Counted from the stretch's first letter, positions 50,372 through 60,112 are shown. The stretch is 64,000 nt of DNA from Rugosimonospora acidiphila (GCF_039543385.1 NZ_BAABJQ010000007.1:310001-374000); one strand, 5' to 3'. Translations and numbers: made by a program. Notes: generated by a model not told the origin, from the letters alone.

Positions 50372-51574
50372 GTGACCGGGCACCGCGTCGATCTGGCCGG
50401 GTTGGGCCTCGACCGCGGTGGTCACCTCCTGCTGCGCCGAGCCCTCGCGCCGCTGCCGCGTGGGGCACGCCTTTCGGTGTACGGGTACGACCCCGCGTTG
50501 CGGGTGCACCTGCCGGCATGGTGCCGCACCGAGGGGCACCGGCTTGAGCCGGCCGAACCGACCTCGGCACGGGGACCGGTCGCGATCGTCGTGCGGGGCG
50601 AGGGGCGCGACGGGCAGTGGGCCGGCGCGAGCCGGGCCGGGTCGAGCCGGCGCGGCGAGGTGGAGAAGGCTCCGCCGGCCCGCTGGGGTCTGGCTGCCCG
50701 GGGCGCCCGACTGGAGGAGGGCGGCCCCGAGCCGTACTTCGACCTGGACGACCGCGACCTGGTGTGGTCGAAGGTGGCGCCGCGGCTGTACGCGCACGCC
50801 GCCGCGCGGCAGTGGGATCCGGGGACCGCGGTCGACTGGGACGAGCCGTTCGAGTTACCGCCGGACGTCGAGGCCGCGGTGGTCCAGGTGATGACGTATC
50901 TGGTGGAGAACGAACAGGCCGCGCTCGTCGTTCCGGCCCGCTTCCTGGGCCGCATCCACCCACACTTCCGCGAGGTGGTGCAACTGCTCGCGGTGCAGGT
51001 CGCGGACGAGGCACGGCACCTGGAGGTGTTCACGCGACGCGCCCTGTTGCGTGGCGAGACCCTGGGTAGCTCCTCGGTCGGCGGTCGAGCGTCCCTGTTC
51101 ACAGTGCTCGAGGAGTCCGACTTCGCGCTCTCGTCGTTCCTGCTGTCCGTCCTCGGCGAGGGGAGCTTCGTCAACCTGCTCGACTTTCTCGTGACGCACG
51201 CGCCAGATCCGGTGACTCGGAGGATCGCGTGGCTGGCCATGCAGGACGAGCGCCGGCACGTCCTGTTCGGGGTGTCGCACCTCGCCGAGCAGTCCGCTGT
51301 CGACCCGCGGCTGCGCGACCGGCTCCGCGCGGCCATCGAACGCCGTAGCGACGCGCTGCGGGACACCGCCGGCCTCAACGCCGACGTGTTCGACGCGCTC
51401 CTGCTGTTGTCCGCCGGTTCGTGGCGGCCGGAGGCCATCGAGGCCGGCTACGCCCACGTGCAGCGGCTGCGACACGCGATGGATGAGGGACGGCGCCGCC
51501 GGCTCGAACGCCTCGGCTTTCCCGCCGACGAGGCCGCCGAGCTGTCCGCGTTGCACACCCAGAATTTCATGTGA
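50372..51574 (+). CDS. Fusion of TusA-like domain and ferritin-like diiron domain
   Basis: A 400-residue protein. Residues about 1-65 (VDLAGLGLDRGGHLLLRRALAPLPRG, split around a beta strand, and AWCRTEGHRLE) resemble the TusA sulfur-carrier fold, although the usual N-terminal CPxP motif is missing. Residues 140-330 form a helical ferritin-like domain with E-x2-H pairs DEARHLEVF and DERRHVLFG, and Glu in LVENEQA and GEGSFVN: a probable diiron site. The GTG start is close to the preceding gene. Together with the upstream flavoprotein and binding protein it suggests oxidation of a small organosulfur or thio compound; this is inference. Confidence 0.72.
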   Translation: MTGHRVDLAGLGLDRGGHLLLRRALAPLPRGARLSVYGYDPALRVHLPAWCRTEGHRLEPAEPTSARGPVAIVVRGEGRDGQWAGASRAGSSRRGEVEKAPPARWGLAARGARLEEGGPEPYFDLDDRDLVWSKVAPRLYAHAAARQWDPGTAVDWDEPFELPPDVEAAVVQVMTYLVENEQAALVVPARFLGRIHPHFREVVQLLAVQVADEARHLEVFTRRALLRGETLGSSSVGGRASLFTVLEESDFALSSFLLSVLGEGSFVNLLDFLVTHAPDPVTRRIAWLAMQDERRHVLFGVSHLAEQSAVDPRLRDRLRAAIERRSDALRDTAGLNADVFDALLLLSAGSWRPEAIEAGYAHVQRLRHAMDEGRRRRLERLGFPADEAAELSALHTQNFM

Positions 51575-51759
51575 CGACGCGCTCGAATTCGAGCCCGGGT
51601 GGTCGGCGTAACGAGCAGTTACCGATCTTGACCGGCGCTCGCCGATCGAGCGGCACCGCTGCGACGCGCGGCGTTCATCTGCCGACGAGATCGTGATTGG
51701 CGCCCTTCACCGGCTATGGGCGAACGTCCGCGATGCGCCAGTCAACCGAGGTGTGCCTG

Positions 51760-53817
51760 ATGACTAACGAGTCTGAGTCCGTGCGGGGTGGGACCGGTGG
51801 GGGAGTTCCTCGTCGCCGTTTCCTGCAGGCGGCCGGTCTTGCCACCGGCGCGGTGGCGGCCGTTGGCGGTGTGGCCAGCGCGGCCAGCGCGGCCGGCGGC
51901 GGCAAGGCGCCCGGCAAGGGCGGCAGCGCGAAGTACGTGCTGCCCGAGGGCTACGCCGGCACGCTGGCCGACCTGAAGCACGTGGTGATCCTCATGCAGG
52001 AGAACCGCTCGTTCGACCACTACCTCGGCCAGTTGCCGGGGGTGCGCGGGCACAAGGACAAACAGGCGCTGAAGTTCCAGGACGGCACCGACGTCTTTTC
52101 GCAGCGCGCCGCGGACGGCACCATCGTGCTGCCGTACGCCGCCACCTCGAACTGGGGCGACGACCACAGCTTCTACGGCGCCAACGGCGGCCGGTGGAAC
52201 ACGTGGGTTCCGGACAAGGGCTCGAACTGCATGGGCTACTACGACCCGTCGTACATGCCCTTCTACTACTCCATGGCCGCGCAGTACACGGTGTGCGACC
52301 AGAATTTCTGCGCCGAGCACGGCCCCACGGACCCGAACCGCAAATACTTCTGGAGCGGTAGCGCCAACCGGGAGACCGAGAACTCCGACGAGAGCAACTA
52401 CAGCCGGACCTGGCTGACCGTTCCCGAGCAGCTGCAGCAGGTCGGCATCGATTGGCGGCTCTACTCGGACAACAGCGGCAACGGGCGGGCGGGCTACCTC
52501 AGCTCCAACATCGGTGACTACGGCGACAACGAGCTGAAGTACTTCAAGGCGTACGACCCGAACGGGTTGAGTGCCGACGATCCCAGGCTCGCACCCGGCA
52601 CCGGGTTGATCTGGCGGGCCAACGCGACCTACTACGCGGGCTCCACCACACCCAACGACTCCTCCGACGCGAACCTCAACGCGGTGCTGCGTGACTTCAT
52701 CGCGGCCTGCCAGCCGGGGGCGCAGTACCCGCTGCCGGCGGTGTCGTGGCTCGTCGCGCCCTACGCGTGGTCCGAGCACCCGAGCGCCGACACGGAGCAC
52801 GGCGAGCGTTACGTGCAGAAGGTGATTGACACCCTGCAGGGCAACCCGGATATCTGGAATCACACCCTGTTCATCATCACCTACGACGAGAACGACGGGA
52901 AGTTCGACCACGTGCTGCCGCCGCGCCCGGAGCCGGGCACGGCGAACGAGTTTTCCGGCTCCACCCCGCTGGGTCTCGGCCCGCGGGTGCCGATGATGCT
53001 GGTGTCGCCGTGGAGCCGTGGCGGGTACGTCGCCTCGGAGGTGTTCGACCACACGTCGGTCACCAAGTTCCTGGAGACCTGGGCGGCCTACCTCGGCAAG
53101 CCGTTCGTCTGCCCGAACATCACGCCGTGGCGGCGTTCGATCGTCGGGGATCTGACCAGTGCGCTCGACTTCGCCCACCCGCGGCTGGGCCCGGTCGACC
53201 TCGCCGACCCGGACACCGGCACGCCACCGCCCCTGTCGGCGGACAACATGAAGCGCCGCACCAGTTCCTTCCACGGGCACGCCACCCTGGTCGAGGACCG
53301 GATCGGCGGGACCGTGACCGCGAGGATGACGCTTGCCGGTGGCCCGGCCGGCAAGGCATTGAGCATGCAGGTGTTCCCCGACAAGTACCAGGCGTTCTCG
53401 AACACGCCGTTCACGGTCACCGCGGCGAACCCGCGCCAGTACGTCTGGGACGTGAAGAACACCGACGGCAGGTACGCCTTCTCCATCTACGGCAACGACG
53501 GATTCGTGCGCTCGTTCGCCGGGCAGGTCGTTCCCGCCGGGCAGAAGGACACCGGCATCCCGCGGGTGGACGTGGACCTCGTGGCGGGCTCGGACGCGCG
53601 GGTCAAGATCACGTTGCGCAACGACGGCACGCACCCGGTTCGGTACATGCTGACCGCCAACGACTACCTCGGTGGGGTCCAGGTCTTCCACGTCACCGGG
53701 GGCAAGTCCGAGGTGGTCACGTGGCCGACCGAAGAGGGCTACTACGACGTCGTCATCACCGCTGACACCGGCACCGGCTGGACCCAGCGCTACGCCGGCC
53801 GCGTCGCAACGGCCTGA
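51760..53817 (+). CDS. Exported phospholipase C (phosphocholine-type) family phosphoesterase
   Basis: A 685-residue Tat substrate with the twin-arginine motif in VPRRRFLQAAGLATGA. The catalytic domain is of the alkaline phosphatase superfamily: KHVVILMQENRSFDHYLG (metal site and phosphoserine-type position), GPTDPNRKYFWSGS, ITYDENDGKFDHVLPP, and VPMMLVSPWSRGGYVASEVFDHTSV split across the text. The C-terminus (about 560-685) contains two beta domains of DUF756 type, usual in bacterial PLC. ATG 51760 is preceded by GAGGTG. It releases phosphate-containing head groups from phospholipids outside the cell. Confidence 0.9.
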   Translation: MTNESESVRGGTGGGVPRRRFLQAAGLATGAVAAVGGVASAASAAGGGKAPGKGGSAKYVLPEGYAGTLADLKHVVILMQENRSFDHYLGQLPGVRGHKDKQALKFQDGTDVFSQRAADGTIVLPYAATSNWGDDHSFYGANGGRWNTWVPDKGSNCMGYYDPSYMPFYYSMAAQYTVCDQNFCAEHGPTDPNRKYFWSGSANRETENSDESNYSRTWLTVPEQLQQVGIDWRLYSDNSGNGRAGYLSSNIGDYGDNELKYFKAYDPNGLSADDPRLAPGTGLIWRANATYYAGSTTPNDSSDANLNAVLRDFIAACQPGAQYPLPAVSWLVAPYAWSEHPSADTEHGERYVQKVIDTLQGNPDIWNHTLFIITYDENDGKFDHVLPPRPEPGTANEFSGSTPLGLGPRVPMMLVSPWSRGGYVASEVFDHTSVTKFLETWAAYLGKPFVCPNITPWRRSIVGDLTSALDFAHPRLGPVDLADPDTGTPPPLSADNMKRRTSSFHGHATLVEDRIGGTVTARMTLAGGPAGKALSMQVFPDKYQAFSNTPFTVTAANPRQYVWDVKNTDGRYAFSIYGNDGFVRSFAGQVVPAGQKDTGIPRVDVDLVAGSDARVKITLRNDGTHPVRYMLTANDYLGGVQVFHVTGGKSEVVTWPTEEGYYDVVITADTGTGWTQRYAGRVATA

Positions 53818-53828
53818 GAGGCACGGAC

Positions 53829-56800
53829 ATGCGCATCCTGAAAAACCCGCGCCTGGTCGTCCTGGCCGTCGCCGCGGCGCTGATCGCCTCGCTGTCGCTG
53901 GTCTCGACCTCGGTGACTCCCGCGACCGCGGGCGACACCGGCACCCCGGCGCTGGCCACCACCACGACCGCCATCACGGCGGGGACGACCGTGACGTTCT
54001 CCTACTCGACGCCGCCGGACCAGCTCAGCACGTCGAACTGGATCGGCTGGTACCAGCAGGGTCAGGCGCCGGGCAGCGTGGGCTCGACGATCTGGAAATA
54101 CACCCAGACCAACACCACGAGCTACCCGCCGGCCGGCTCCGCGCCGGTGGCCACCGGCACCGTGACGTTCAGCACCAGCGGACTGAGCGGCACCTACAAC
54201 GTCTACCTGCTCTACAACGACGGGTACACGGTCATCGGGTCACCCATCACGATGCAGGTGCTGCCCGCCCCCGACGTCCTGAACGTGGACTTCGCCGACG
54301 GCACACCCACCGATCACGCGCAGAACCTCGCCGCGACGGCGCTCGGCACGCCGACGATCGCGAACGATCCGGCCCTCGGCAAGCGGGTCGCCACGTTCAA
54401 CGGTGCCAACAGCGCCTACCAGTACGACTTCTCCGGCCAGTACGGCAAGCTGACCAACGGGCTGTCGGTCGAGTGCCAGTTCCGCTGGAACGGCGCGTCC
54501 ATCCCGACCGGCACCAGCGGCTGGCCGTCGATCTGCTCGGCCGAGCAGAGCGGGGGAGTGGGCCTGATGCTCTACGACGGCCAACTGTCCGGCAACCTCG
54601 ACGTGGGCGGCTACAAGTACACCTACGCCCCGATCGTGCCGGGCCAGTGGTACGACGCGTTCGTCACCTGGGACAAGTCGAACATCCGCCTGTACGTCAA
54701 CGGCCAGCTGATCCAGACCACCGCCGCCGCCGGTAGCCTCACGCTGCCCGCCTCGGTGTCGCAGAGGTGGACGTTGGGCGCCGACGTCAACGCGAGCGGC
54801 GGCATCGAGCAGCCGGCGCCGATAAGCCTCGGCGCGTCACGGGTCTGGGACACGGCGCTGTCGGCCGCGCAGATCGTGGGGCTCTCGACGCAACCCGTCA
54901 CCGTGACCACGTCCGGCAAGGGGACCGCCGCCGCGTCGTCGAGCATCGCCTCGCCCGGCCAGACGGTCACGCTGAACGCGCAGCCCGCGACCGGCTACCA
55001 CCTCGTCGGGTGGCAGGTGACCGCGCCGGCCGACGGCAGCGTGACGGTGGCCGCGGACGGTACGTTCACGATGGGTACGACGCCGGTGTCGGTGTGGGCG
55101 CAGTTCGCGCCGAACACGTACACCGTCCGCTACGACGGCAACGGCGGGACGGGTCAGCTCGCGGACTCCACGCTGACGTTTGACCAGGACGCCACCCTGA
55201 GGCCGGACGCGTTCAGCCGGGACGGCTACCGCTTCGCCGGATGGGCGACCACCCCGAACGGCGCACCGGTCTACGGCGACGGAGCGCAGGTATCGAACCT
55301 CACCGCCACCGACGGCGGCACCGTGACGCTCTACGCCGCCTGGCTGCCCACCGGCGCCCACCTGCTGCGCGTCGGCCAGGCCGAGCACGGCACCGTCGCT
55401 TCGGCCGACCTCTGGTGGGCCACGACGGGCACCCCGGTCACCCTGACCGCCACGCCCGACGCCGGCTACCACTTCACCGGCTGGCAGGTGACCGACCCGT
55501 CCGACGGCAGCGTCACGGTGGCTCCGGACGGCACGTTCACCATGCCCGACCGCGACGTGGCGCTGACGGCTACCTTCGCCGCCAACACTTACACGGTGCG
55601 GTACGACGGCAACGGCGCGGACGACGGCACCATGGCCGGCACGCCGTTCACCTACGACCAGGCCCAGGCGCTGGCCCCGAACGCCTTCGCCCGTGACGGC
55701 TACGCGCTCGCCGGATGGAGCGCCACCCCGACCGGCCCGGCCGCCTACACCGATCAGCAGACCGTCGACAACCTCACCGCGGTCGACGGCGGCGCCGTCA
55801 CCGTGTACGCGGTGTGGCAGCGGCTCCAGGTGGCCGCGGGCTCCTGGGCGAGCCTGCCGGGCGGGTTCGTGACCGACACCTTCCACCTGCCGGCCGTGAC
55901 GGTCACCGGCGCGGTCAGCCAGCCACTACTGGGCCTGTGGAACGGGGCCAGGCCGACCACCTTCACCAAGGTCTCCGGGGACGGCTGGCTCACCGTGGCC
56001 GCCGACGGCACGGTCACCGGCACCGCGCCGGGGACGGTACCGCAGCACGACGGCGAGATCACGGTGTCGGCGACGAACGGGGCGACGACCTCGCGGATCC
56101 TCGTCGAGGTACCCGTCGAGGCGCTGCACGCCTCGCCGCAGTTCACGTCCGCGTCGTGGAACGCGTGGTCGGACGGCGCCCAGGTGACCGACGCGGTCGG
56201 CAAGAACCTCGCGGTCATCGCCGCGCGGGGCATCGACGTGGTCGGCTTCCAGGACGGCGGCTACGCGATGGCGCGCGACGTCGCGGCGGCCCTCGGCTGG
56301 CAGGTCCACGGCAACGGTGACCTCGGCATCGTCTCCGCCCACCAGTTCACGTCCACGAAGACGGTGTTCCCGACCGGCTCGGTGCCCGCCGCCGCGGTCA
56401 CCATCAACGTGGGCGGCAACCCGGTGCGGATATGGGACGTTCACCTCGACGAGTCGGACTACGGCCCCTACAACGCCTGCTTCGATGGGGTGACCGACCA
56501 GGTTGCCCTGATCGCGGACGAAAAGGCCACCACCCGGTACGCCCAGGCACAGGCCGTGGCGCAGGCCGTGAAGGCGGACATCAGGGGCAAGACGCCGGTC
56601 GTGATGCTCGGCGACCTGGCCTCCCCGTCGAGCGCCGACTGGATCACCGCCGTGGCGGCCTCGCACTGCGGCGTCCGCACCGTCAACTGGCCGGTCCCGG
56701 ACGTGTTCACCCAGGCCGGGCTCCTCGACTCGTTCCGCAAGGCCAATCCCCACCCGGCCACCGACCCCGGTGACACCTGGTCGCCGGTGGTCACCACCAA

Positions 56801-57479
56801 CGGCAACGGCAAGCCGGAGCCGCACGACCGCGTCGACTATGTCGACTACACCACCTCCGGCGGCCTGAAGCTCGTGGAGTCGGACACCCTGTCGGTCGGC
56901 TGGCCCTCGGCCACCAACGTCGCCGGCAATTCGTGGGCCAGCGACCACGCCGCGGTCGTCACCACGTTCCGCGCCAACGGAAAGAACACCGGCGCGGCGG
57001 CGCAACCGGCGCCCACGGTCAAGGTGGCCCATGACACGGTCGCCTACCAGGTCAACAAGGGCCCGGCCAACGACGCCGCGTTTCTGAAGCGCGCCGGCGC
57101 CTCGGCCACCCCGGGCAACTCCACCCTCGCCGTCGACCTGGGCGACGTCGACTTCGTCACCCCGGGCTGGTACACCGCGCTGGTCACCGCCACCAGGAAG
57201 GGCGCGACCTCCGACCCGGTCGCGGTGACGGTGCGGGTCGCCCCCGTGCCGGGGCTGACGCTCGGGAGCGCGACGGCGACGTTCCACGCCGGCGACACCA
57301 TCGACAAGGCGACGGTACTGACACGTTTGGAACCTGTCCTGGACGTGAACGGCGCGGTGGACGTGAACCTGTCGAAGATGAAGAAGTCGGTCCCCGGCAG
57401 CTACCCGGTGACCGTGACCGCCACCGACGCGTGGGGCTTCACCGTCACCCAGTCCGCGAAGGTCCTCGTCACGACGTGA
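53829..57479 (+). CDS. Large secreted multidomain protein with InlB-type repeats and an EEP phosphodiesterase domain
   Basis: A 1216-residue exported protein with signal peptide 1-35 (ending ATAGD). Domains in order: an Ig-like N-terminal domain (about 36-150), a LamG-like lectin domain (150-350), two Listeria-Bacteroides (InlB-type) repeats at about 425-510 and 585-670 with YTVRYDGNG and GWATTPNG/GWSATPTG, a Gly-rich linker, then an endonuclease/exonuclease/phosphatase domain (about 760-1060). Catalytic pieces are WDVHLDESD, VVMLGDLASPS, PHDRVDYVDY and WASDHAAVV; the usual first Glu of FQE is changed to FQDG. It starts 11 bases after PLC, so it may act with it on phosphodiesters. Confidence 0.82.
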   Translation: MRILKNPRLVVLAVAAALIASLSLVSTSVTPATAGDTGTPALATTTTAITAGTTVTFSYSTPPDQLSTSNWIGWYQQGQAPGSVGSTIWKYTQTNTTSYPPAGSAPVATGTVTFSTSGLSGTYNVYLLYNDGYTVIGSPITMQVLPAPDVLNVDFADGTPTDHAQNLAATALGTPTIANDPALGKRVATFNGANSAYQYDFSGQYGKLTNGLSVECQFRWNGASIPTGTSGWPSICSAEQSGGVGLMLYDGQLSGNLDVGGYKYTYAPIVPGQWYDAFVTWDKSNIRLYVNGQLIQTTAAAGSLTLPASVSQRWTLGADVNASGGIEQPAPISLGASRVWDTALSAAQIVGLSTQPVTVTTSGKGTAAASSSIASPGQTVTLNAQPATGYHLVGWQVTAPADGSVTVAADGTFTMGTTPVSVWAQFAPNTYTVRYDGNGGTGQLADSTLTFDQDATLRPDAFSRDGYRFAGWATTPNGAPVYGDGAQVSNLTATDGGTVTLYAAWLPTGAHLLRVGQAEHGTVASADLWWATTGTPVTLTATPDAGYHFTGWQVTDPSDGSVTVAPDGTFTMPDRDVALTATFAANTYTVRYDGNGADDGTMAGTPFTYDQAQALAPNAFARDGYALAGWSATPTGPAAYTDQQTVDNLTAVDGGAVTVYAVWQRLQVAAGSWASLPGGFVTDTFHLPAVTVTGAVSQPLLGLWNGARPTTFTKVSGDGWLTVAADGTVTGTAPGTVPQHDGEITVSATNGATTSRILVEVPVEALHASPQFTSASWNAWSDGAQVTDAVGKNLAVIAARGIDVVGFQDGGYAMARDVAAALGWQVHGNGDLGIVSAHQFTSTKTVFPTGSVPAAAVTINVGGNPVRIWDVHLDESDYGPYNACFDGVTDQVALIADEKATTRYAQAQAVAQAVKADIRGKTPVVMLGDLASPSSADWITAVAASHCGVRTVNWPVPDVFTQAGLLDSFRKANPHPATDPGDTWSPVVTTNGNGKPEPHDRVDYVDYTTSGGLKLVESDTLSVGWPSATNVAGNSWASDHAAVVTTFRANGKNTGAAAQPAPTVKVAHDTVAYQVNKGPANDAAFLKRAGASATPGNSTLAVDLGDVDFVTPGWYTALVTATRKGATSDPVAVTVRVAPVPGLTLGSATATFHAGDTIDKATVLTRLEPVLDVNGAVDVNLSKMKKSVPGSYPVTVTATDAWGFTVTQSAKVLVTT

Positions 57480-57586
57480 TTCGTAAGAATATTGGCCGGA
57501 ACTCGTCACCTGGCGTCCGTTGCGTATTGAACCGCGCTGGCTAGCGTCCGTGCGCTGGAACTCTTTCACCCCCAGAAGGGGAAGCC

Positions 57587-59968
57587 ATGTGCGATCACCA
57601 CGACGGCGGTAGCTCGCCGTCCCCAACCCCGGCCGGACACAACCGACGGGACTTTCTGCGCAACGCGACGTTGGCCGGAGCCGGGGCCGCGGCCCTCGGC
57701 GCCCTGGGCGCGACGCCCGCGTTCGCCGACGGCGGGCACCAGCCGGCCACATCCGGCGGCAGTATCGGCCGGTGGAACCCGGACCCGAACAGCCGGCAGT
57801 TCACCCTCGCGATCATGCCCGACACCCAGTTCCTGTACTGGGGCAGCCAGAACAGCATCAACTCCGCGCCGCAGGAGGAGTCCTTCCGCTACGTCATCAA
57901 CAACAGCGGAAGCGGCGAGTCCGGCAACAACATCGTTTTCATGGCGCACCTCGGTGACCTGACCGAGGACGCCGACCCGACGTCGTTCCAGGCGGTTGGC
58001 AAGACCTTCGACCTGTTGGATTCGCACGGCGTCGCGTACAGCGTGGTGGCCGGCAACCACGATGTGAGCGGTGACGACAGCCGGGGCTCCACGCCGTACC
58101 TGCAGACCATGGGCCCGCAGCGGTTCAAGCACGCCAAGACGTTCGCCGGGTCGGACCCGACCGGGTACAACACCGCGCATATCTTCCAGGCCGGCGGCCG
58201 GGAGTGGCTGGTGCTGGCGATGGACTGGCGGACCACGGCGCAGGGCTTCGCCTGGGCCAACCAGTTCATCAAGGACCACCCGAAGCTGCCGGTGATCCTG
58301 ACCACCCACGAGATCGTCACCCCGACGTACGGCGACAACGTGTACCCGTACCAGTCCGGCGACCCGGAGAACAACGCGGTGCTCTCCGACTACGGCAACC
58401 AGGTCTGGGACCAGCTGATCAGCAACAACGACCAGATCTTCCTGACCCTCAACGGCCACTACTGGCCGGCCGGGCGGATGACGAAGCAGAACGCCGCCGG
58501 CAACGATGTGCACCTGCACATCACGAACTACCAGAACCGCTACTTCGGCGGCGCCGGCATGCTCCGGCTCTACCACTTCGACCTGGACCTCAACACCATC
58601 CGGGCCGAGACGATCGCGCCGTGGATCCTGGCCCAGGACCCGGACAAGCGCAACGCGCTGGCCGCCCAGCAGGCGCGGCTCACCACGGCCACCGACGACT
58701 TCTCCATGGCCATCGACTTCGATCAGCGCTTCTCCCGGTTCATCCCGGTGCCGGCGCGGTCGTCGCGCCCGGCCAACAAGCTGGTGGTGCCCGGGACACT
58801 GGCCTACTGGCGCTTCGACAACGGTGGCGCCAACGGCACCCCGGTGACCGCGAGCCAGACGATCCGGGACCTGTCCGGGCACGGCAACGACCTGACTCTC
58901 CAGGCGGTTGGCGACCCGGTCCCCGGCAGCCTGCGCGACCAGGTCAGCGCGGTGACCGCGAGCGCCGAGAACCCGCCCGACGAGGTCGCCGTCAACCTCA
59001 AGGACGGCGACCCGTCGACCAAGTGGCTGGCGTTCAGCCCGACCGGCTGGGTGACCTACCAGCTGGCCAAGCCCATCGCGGTGGCGTCGTACTCGCTGAC
59101 GTCGGCGAACGACACCCCGGGCCGTGACCCCAAGGACTTCACGCTGCAGGGGTCGAACGACGGCAGCGCGTGGACCGACCTGGACACGCGCACGGGGCAG
59201 ACCTTCAGCGACCGGCTCGTAATCAACACCTACAACTTCACCAACACGACCGCCTACGGCTACTACCGGCTCAACATCACCGCCAACTCCGGCGAACCGC
59301 TCCTGCAACTCGGTGAGTGGGACCTGAACGACGGCACGAACCACGCCCTGACCTGGTCCGCCGACCACCACCCGGACCAGCCGGCGCACGCCAGCCTGAA
59401 CTTCGTCGGCGGCAAGAACCCGCTGCACGGCGTGTACCTGACCACCGCCGCGAAGGCCGCTCTGAACACCGAGACGTTCCCCAAGGGATACACGATCGAG
59501 GCGTTCGTGAAGTTCCCGCTGGACTGGAGCTCCACCAACAACGCCTGGTCGGCGGTGCTCAGCCGCTGGGGCGAGGCCGGCAACGCCGGCAAGAGCGGCA
59601 AGAACACCGACCCGCAGGAGCCGGTGGCCACGCTCAGCTTCTCCGACGGCCGCGAACCACAGTTCAACATCTACCCGACCAACCAGACGTCCCCGACGAC
59701 CAACTGGGGCCAGGGCCTGCCGGAGGACACCTGGTGGCACGTTGCCGTGGTCAACGACGGCAAGCACACCACCCTGTACGTGGAGGGCTGCCCGACCGTG
59801 GACAACCCGTCCACGGTGTCGATCGGCATCGCCTCGCTCGGCCTGCCGTGGATGGTGGGCGGCTACGAGTACGGCGGGAAGATCGACCAGATCTTCCACG
59901 GCCTGATCGGTGACGTCCGCGTCGTGGACCGTCCACTGTCGACGGACGAGTTCATGACCGGCAAGTAA
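57587..59968 (+). CDS. Exported calcineurin-like metallophosphoesterase with LamG domain
   Basis: A 793-residue Tat substrate (HNRRDFLRNATLAG near residue 18). The metallophosphoesterase domain (about 60-380) has all metal-site blocks: AIMPDTQF, MAHLGDLTED, VVAGNHDVSG and LNGHYWPAG. A discoidin-like or fn3-like segment (about 450-570, SSxTKWLAF-type) and a C-terminal LamG/concanavalin domain (about 600-790) follow. It continues the run of secreted phosphoester hydrolases (PLC, EEP), pointing to phosphate scavenging. Confidence 0.88.
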   Translation: MCDHHDGGSSPSPTPAGHNRRDFLRNATLAGAGAAALGALGATPAFADGGHQPATSGGSIGRWNPDPNSRQFTLAIMPDTQFLYWGSQNSINSAPQEESFRYVINNSGSGESGNNIVFMAHLGDLTEDADPTSFQAVGKTFDLLDSHGVAYSVVAGNHDVSGDDSRGSTPYLQTMGPQRFKHAKTFAGSDPTGYNTAHIFQAGGREWLVLAMDWRTTAQGFAWANQFIKDHPKLPVILTTHEIVTPTYGDNVYPYQSGDPENNAVLSDYGNQVWDQLISNNDQIFLTLNGHYWPAGRMTKQNAAGNDVHLHITNYQNRYFGGAGMLRLYHFDLDLNTIRAETIAPWILAQDPDKRNALAAQQARLTTATDDFSMAIDFDQRFSRFIPVPARSSRPANKLVVPGTLAYWRFDNGGANGTPVTASQTIRDLSGHGNDLTLQAVGDPVPGSLRDQVSAVTASAENPPDEVAVNLKDGDPSTKWLAFSPTGWVTYQLAKPIAVASYSLTSANDTPGRDPKDFTLQGSNDGSAWTDLDTRTGQTFSDRLVINTYNFTNTTAYGYYRLNITANSGEPLLQLGEWDLNDGTNHALTWSADHHPDQPAHASLNFVGGKNPLHGVYLTTAAKAALNTETFPKGYTIEAFVKFPLDWSSTNNAWSAVLSRWGEAGNAGKSGKNTDPQEPVATLSFSDGREPQFNIYPTNQTSPTTNWGQGLPEDTWWHVAVVNDGKHTTLYVEGCPTVDNPSTVSIGIASLGLPWMVGGYEYGGKIDQIFHGLIGDVRVVDRPLSTDEFMTGK

Positions 59969-59979
59969 CGCGACGAGAG

Positions 59980-60013
59980 GGCCCCTGGCCGGCTGAGTTT
60001 CCGGCCAGGGGCC
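59980..60013 (+). terminator. Intrinsic terminator after the metallophosphoesterase
   Basis: Perfect 13-bp GC arms (59980-59992, 60001-60013) around an 8-base loop, followed by TTT. One of the few terminators here with a T tract. Confidence 0.85.
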
Positions 60014-60015
60014 TT

Positions 60016-60093
60016 TGCCGTCAACCGGGTTCCTGCCGTCAACCGGGTTCCTGCCGTCAACCGGGTTCCTGCCGTCAACCGGGTTCCTGCCGT
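60016..60093. repeat. 18-bp tandem repeat
   Basis: Four identical units of TGCCGTCAACCGGGTTCC plus a partial fifth, directly behind the terminator. Perfect identity suggests recent expansion. Not a CRISPR array: there are no spacers. Confidence 0.9.
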
Positions 60094-60112
60094 AGCGCCA
60101 CGCCCGGGCCGG

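Noticed and set aside
51742..53691. 649-aa minus-strand reading frame
   Set aside because: Antisense shadow of phospholipase C.
57566..59899. 777-aa minus-strand reading frame
   Set aside because: Antisense shadow of the metallophosphoesterase; Val/Arg/Gly-rich composition with no domain.
60016..60093. CRISPR-like repeats
   Set aside because: Units are directly adjacent without spacers and no cas genes are present.
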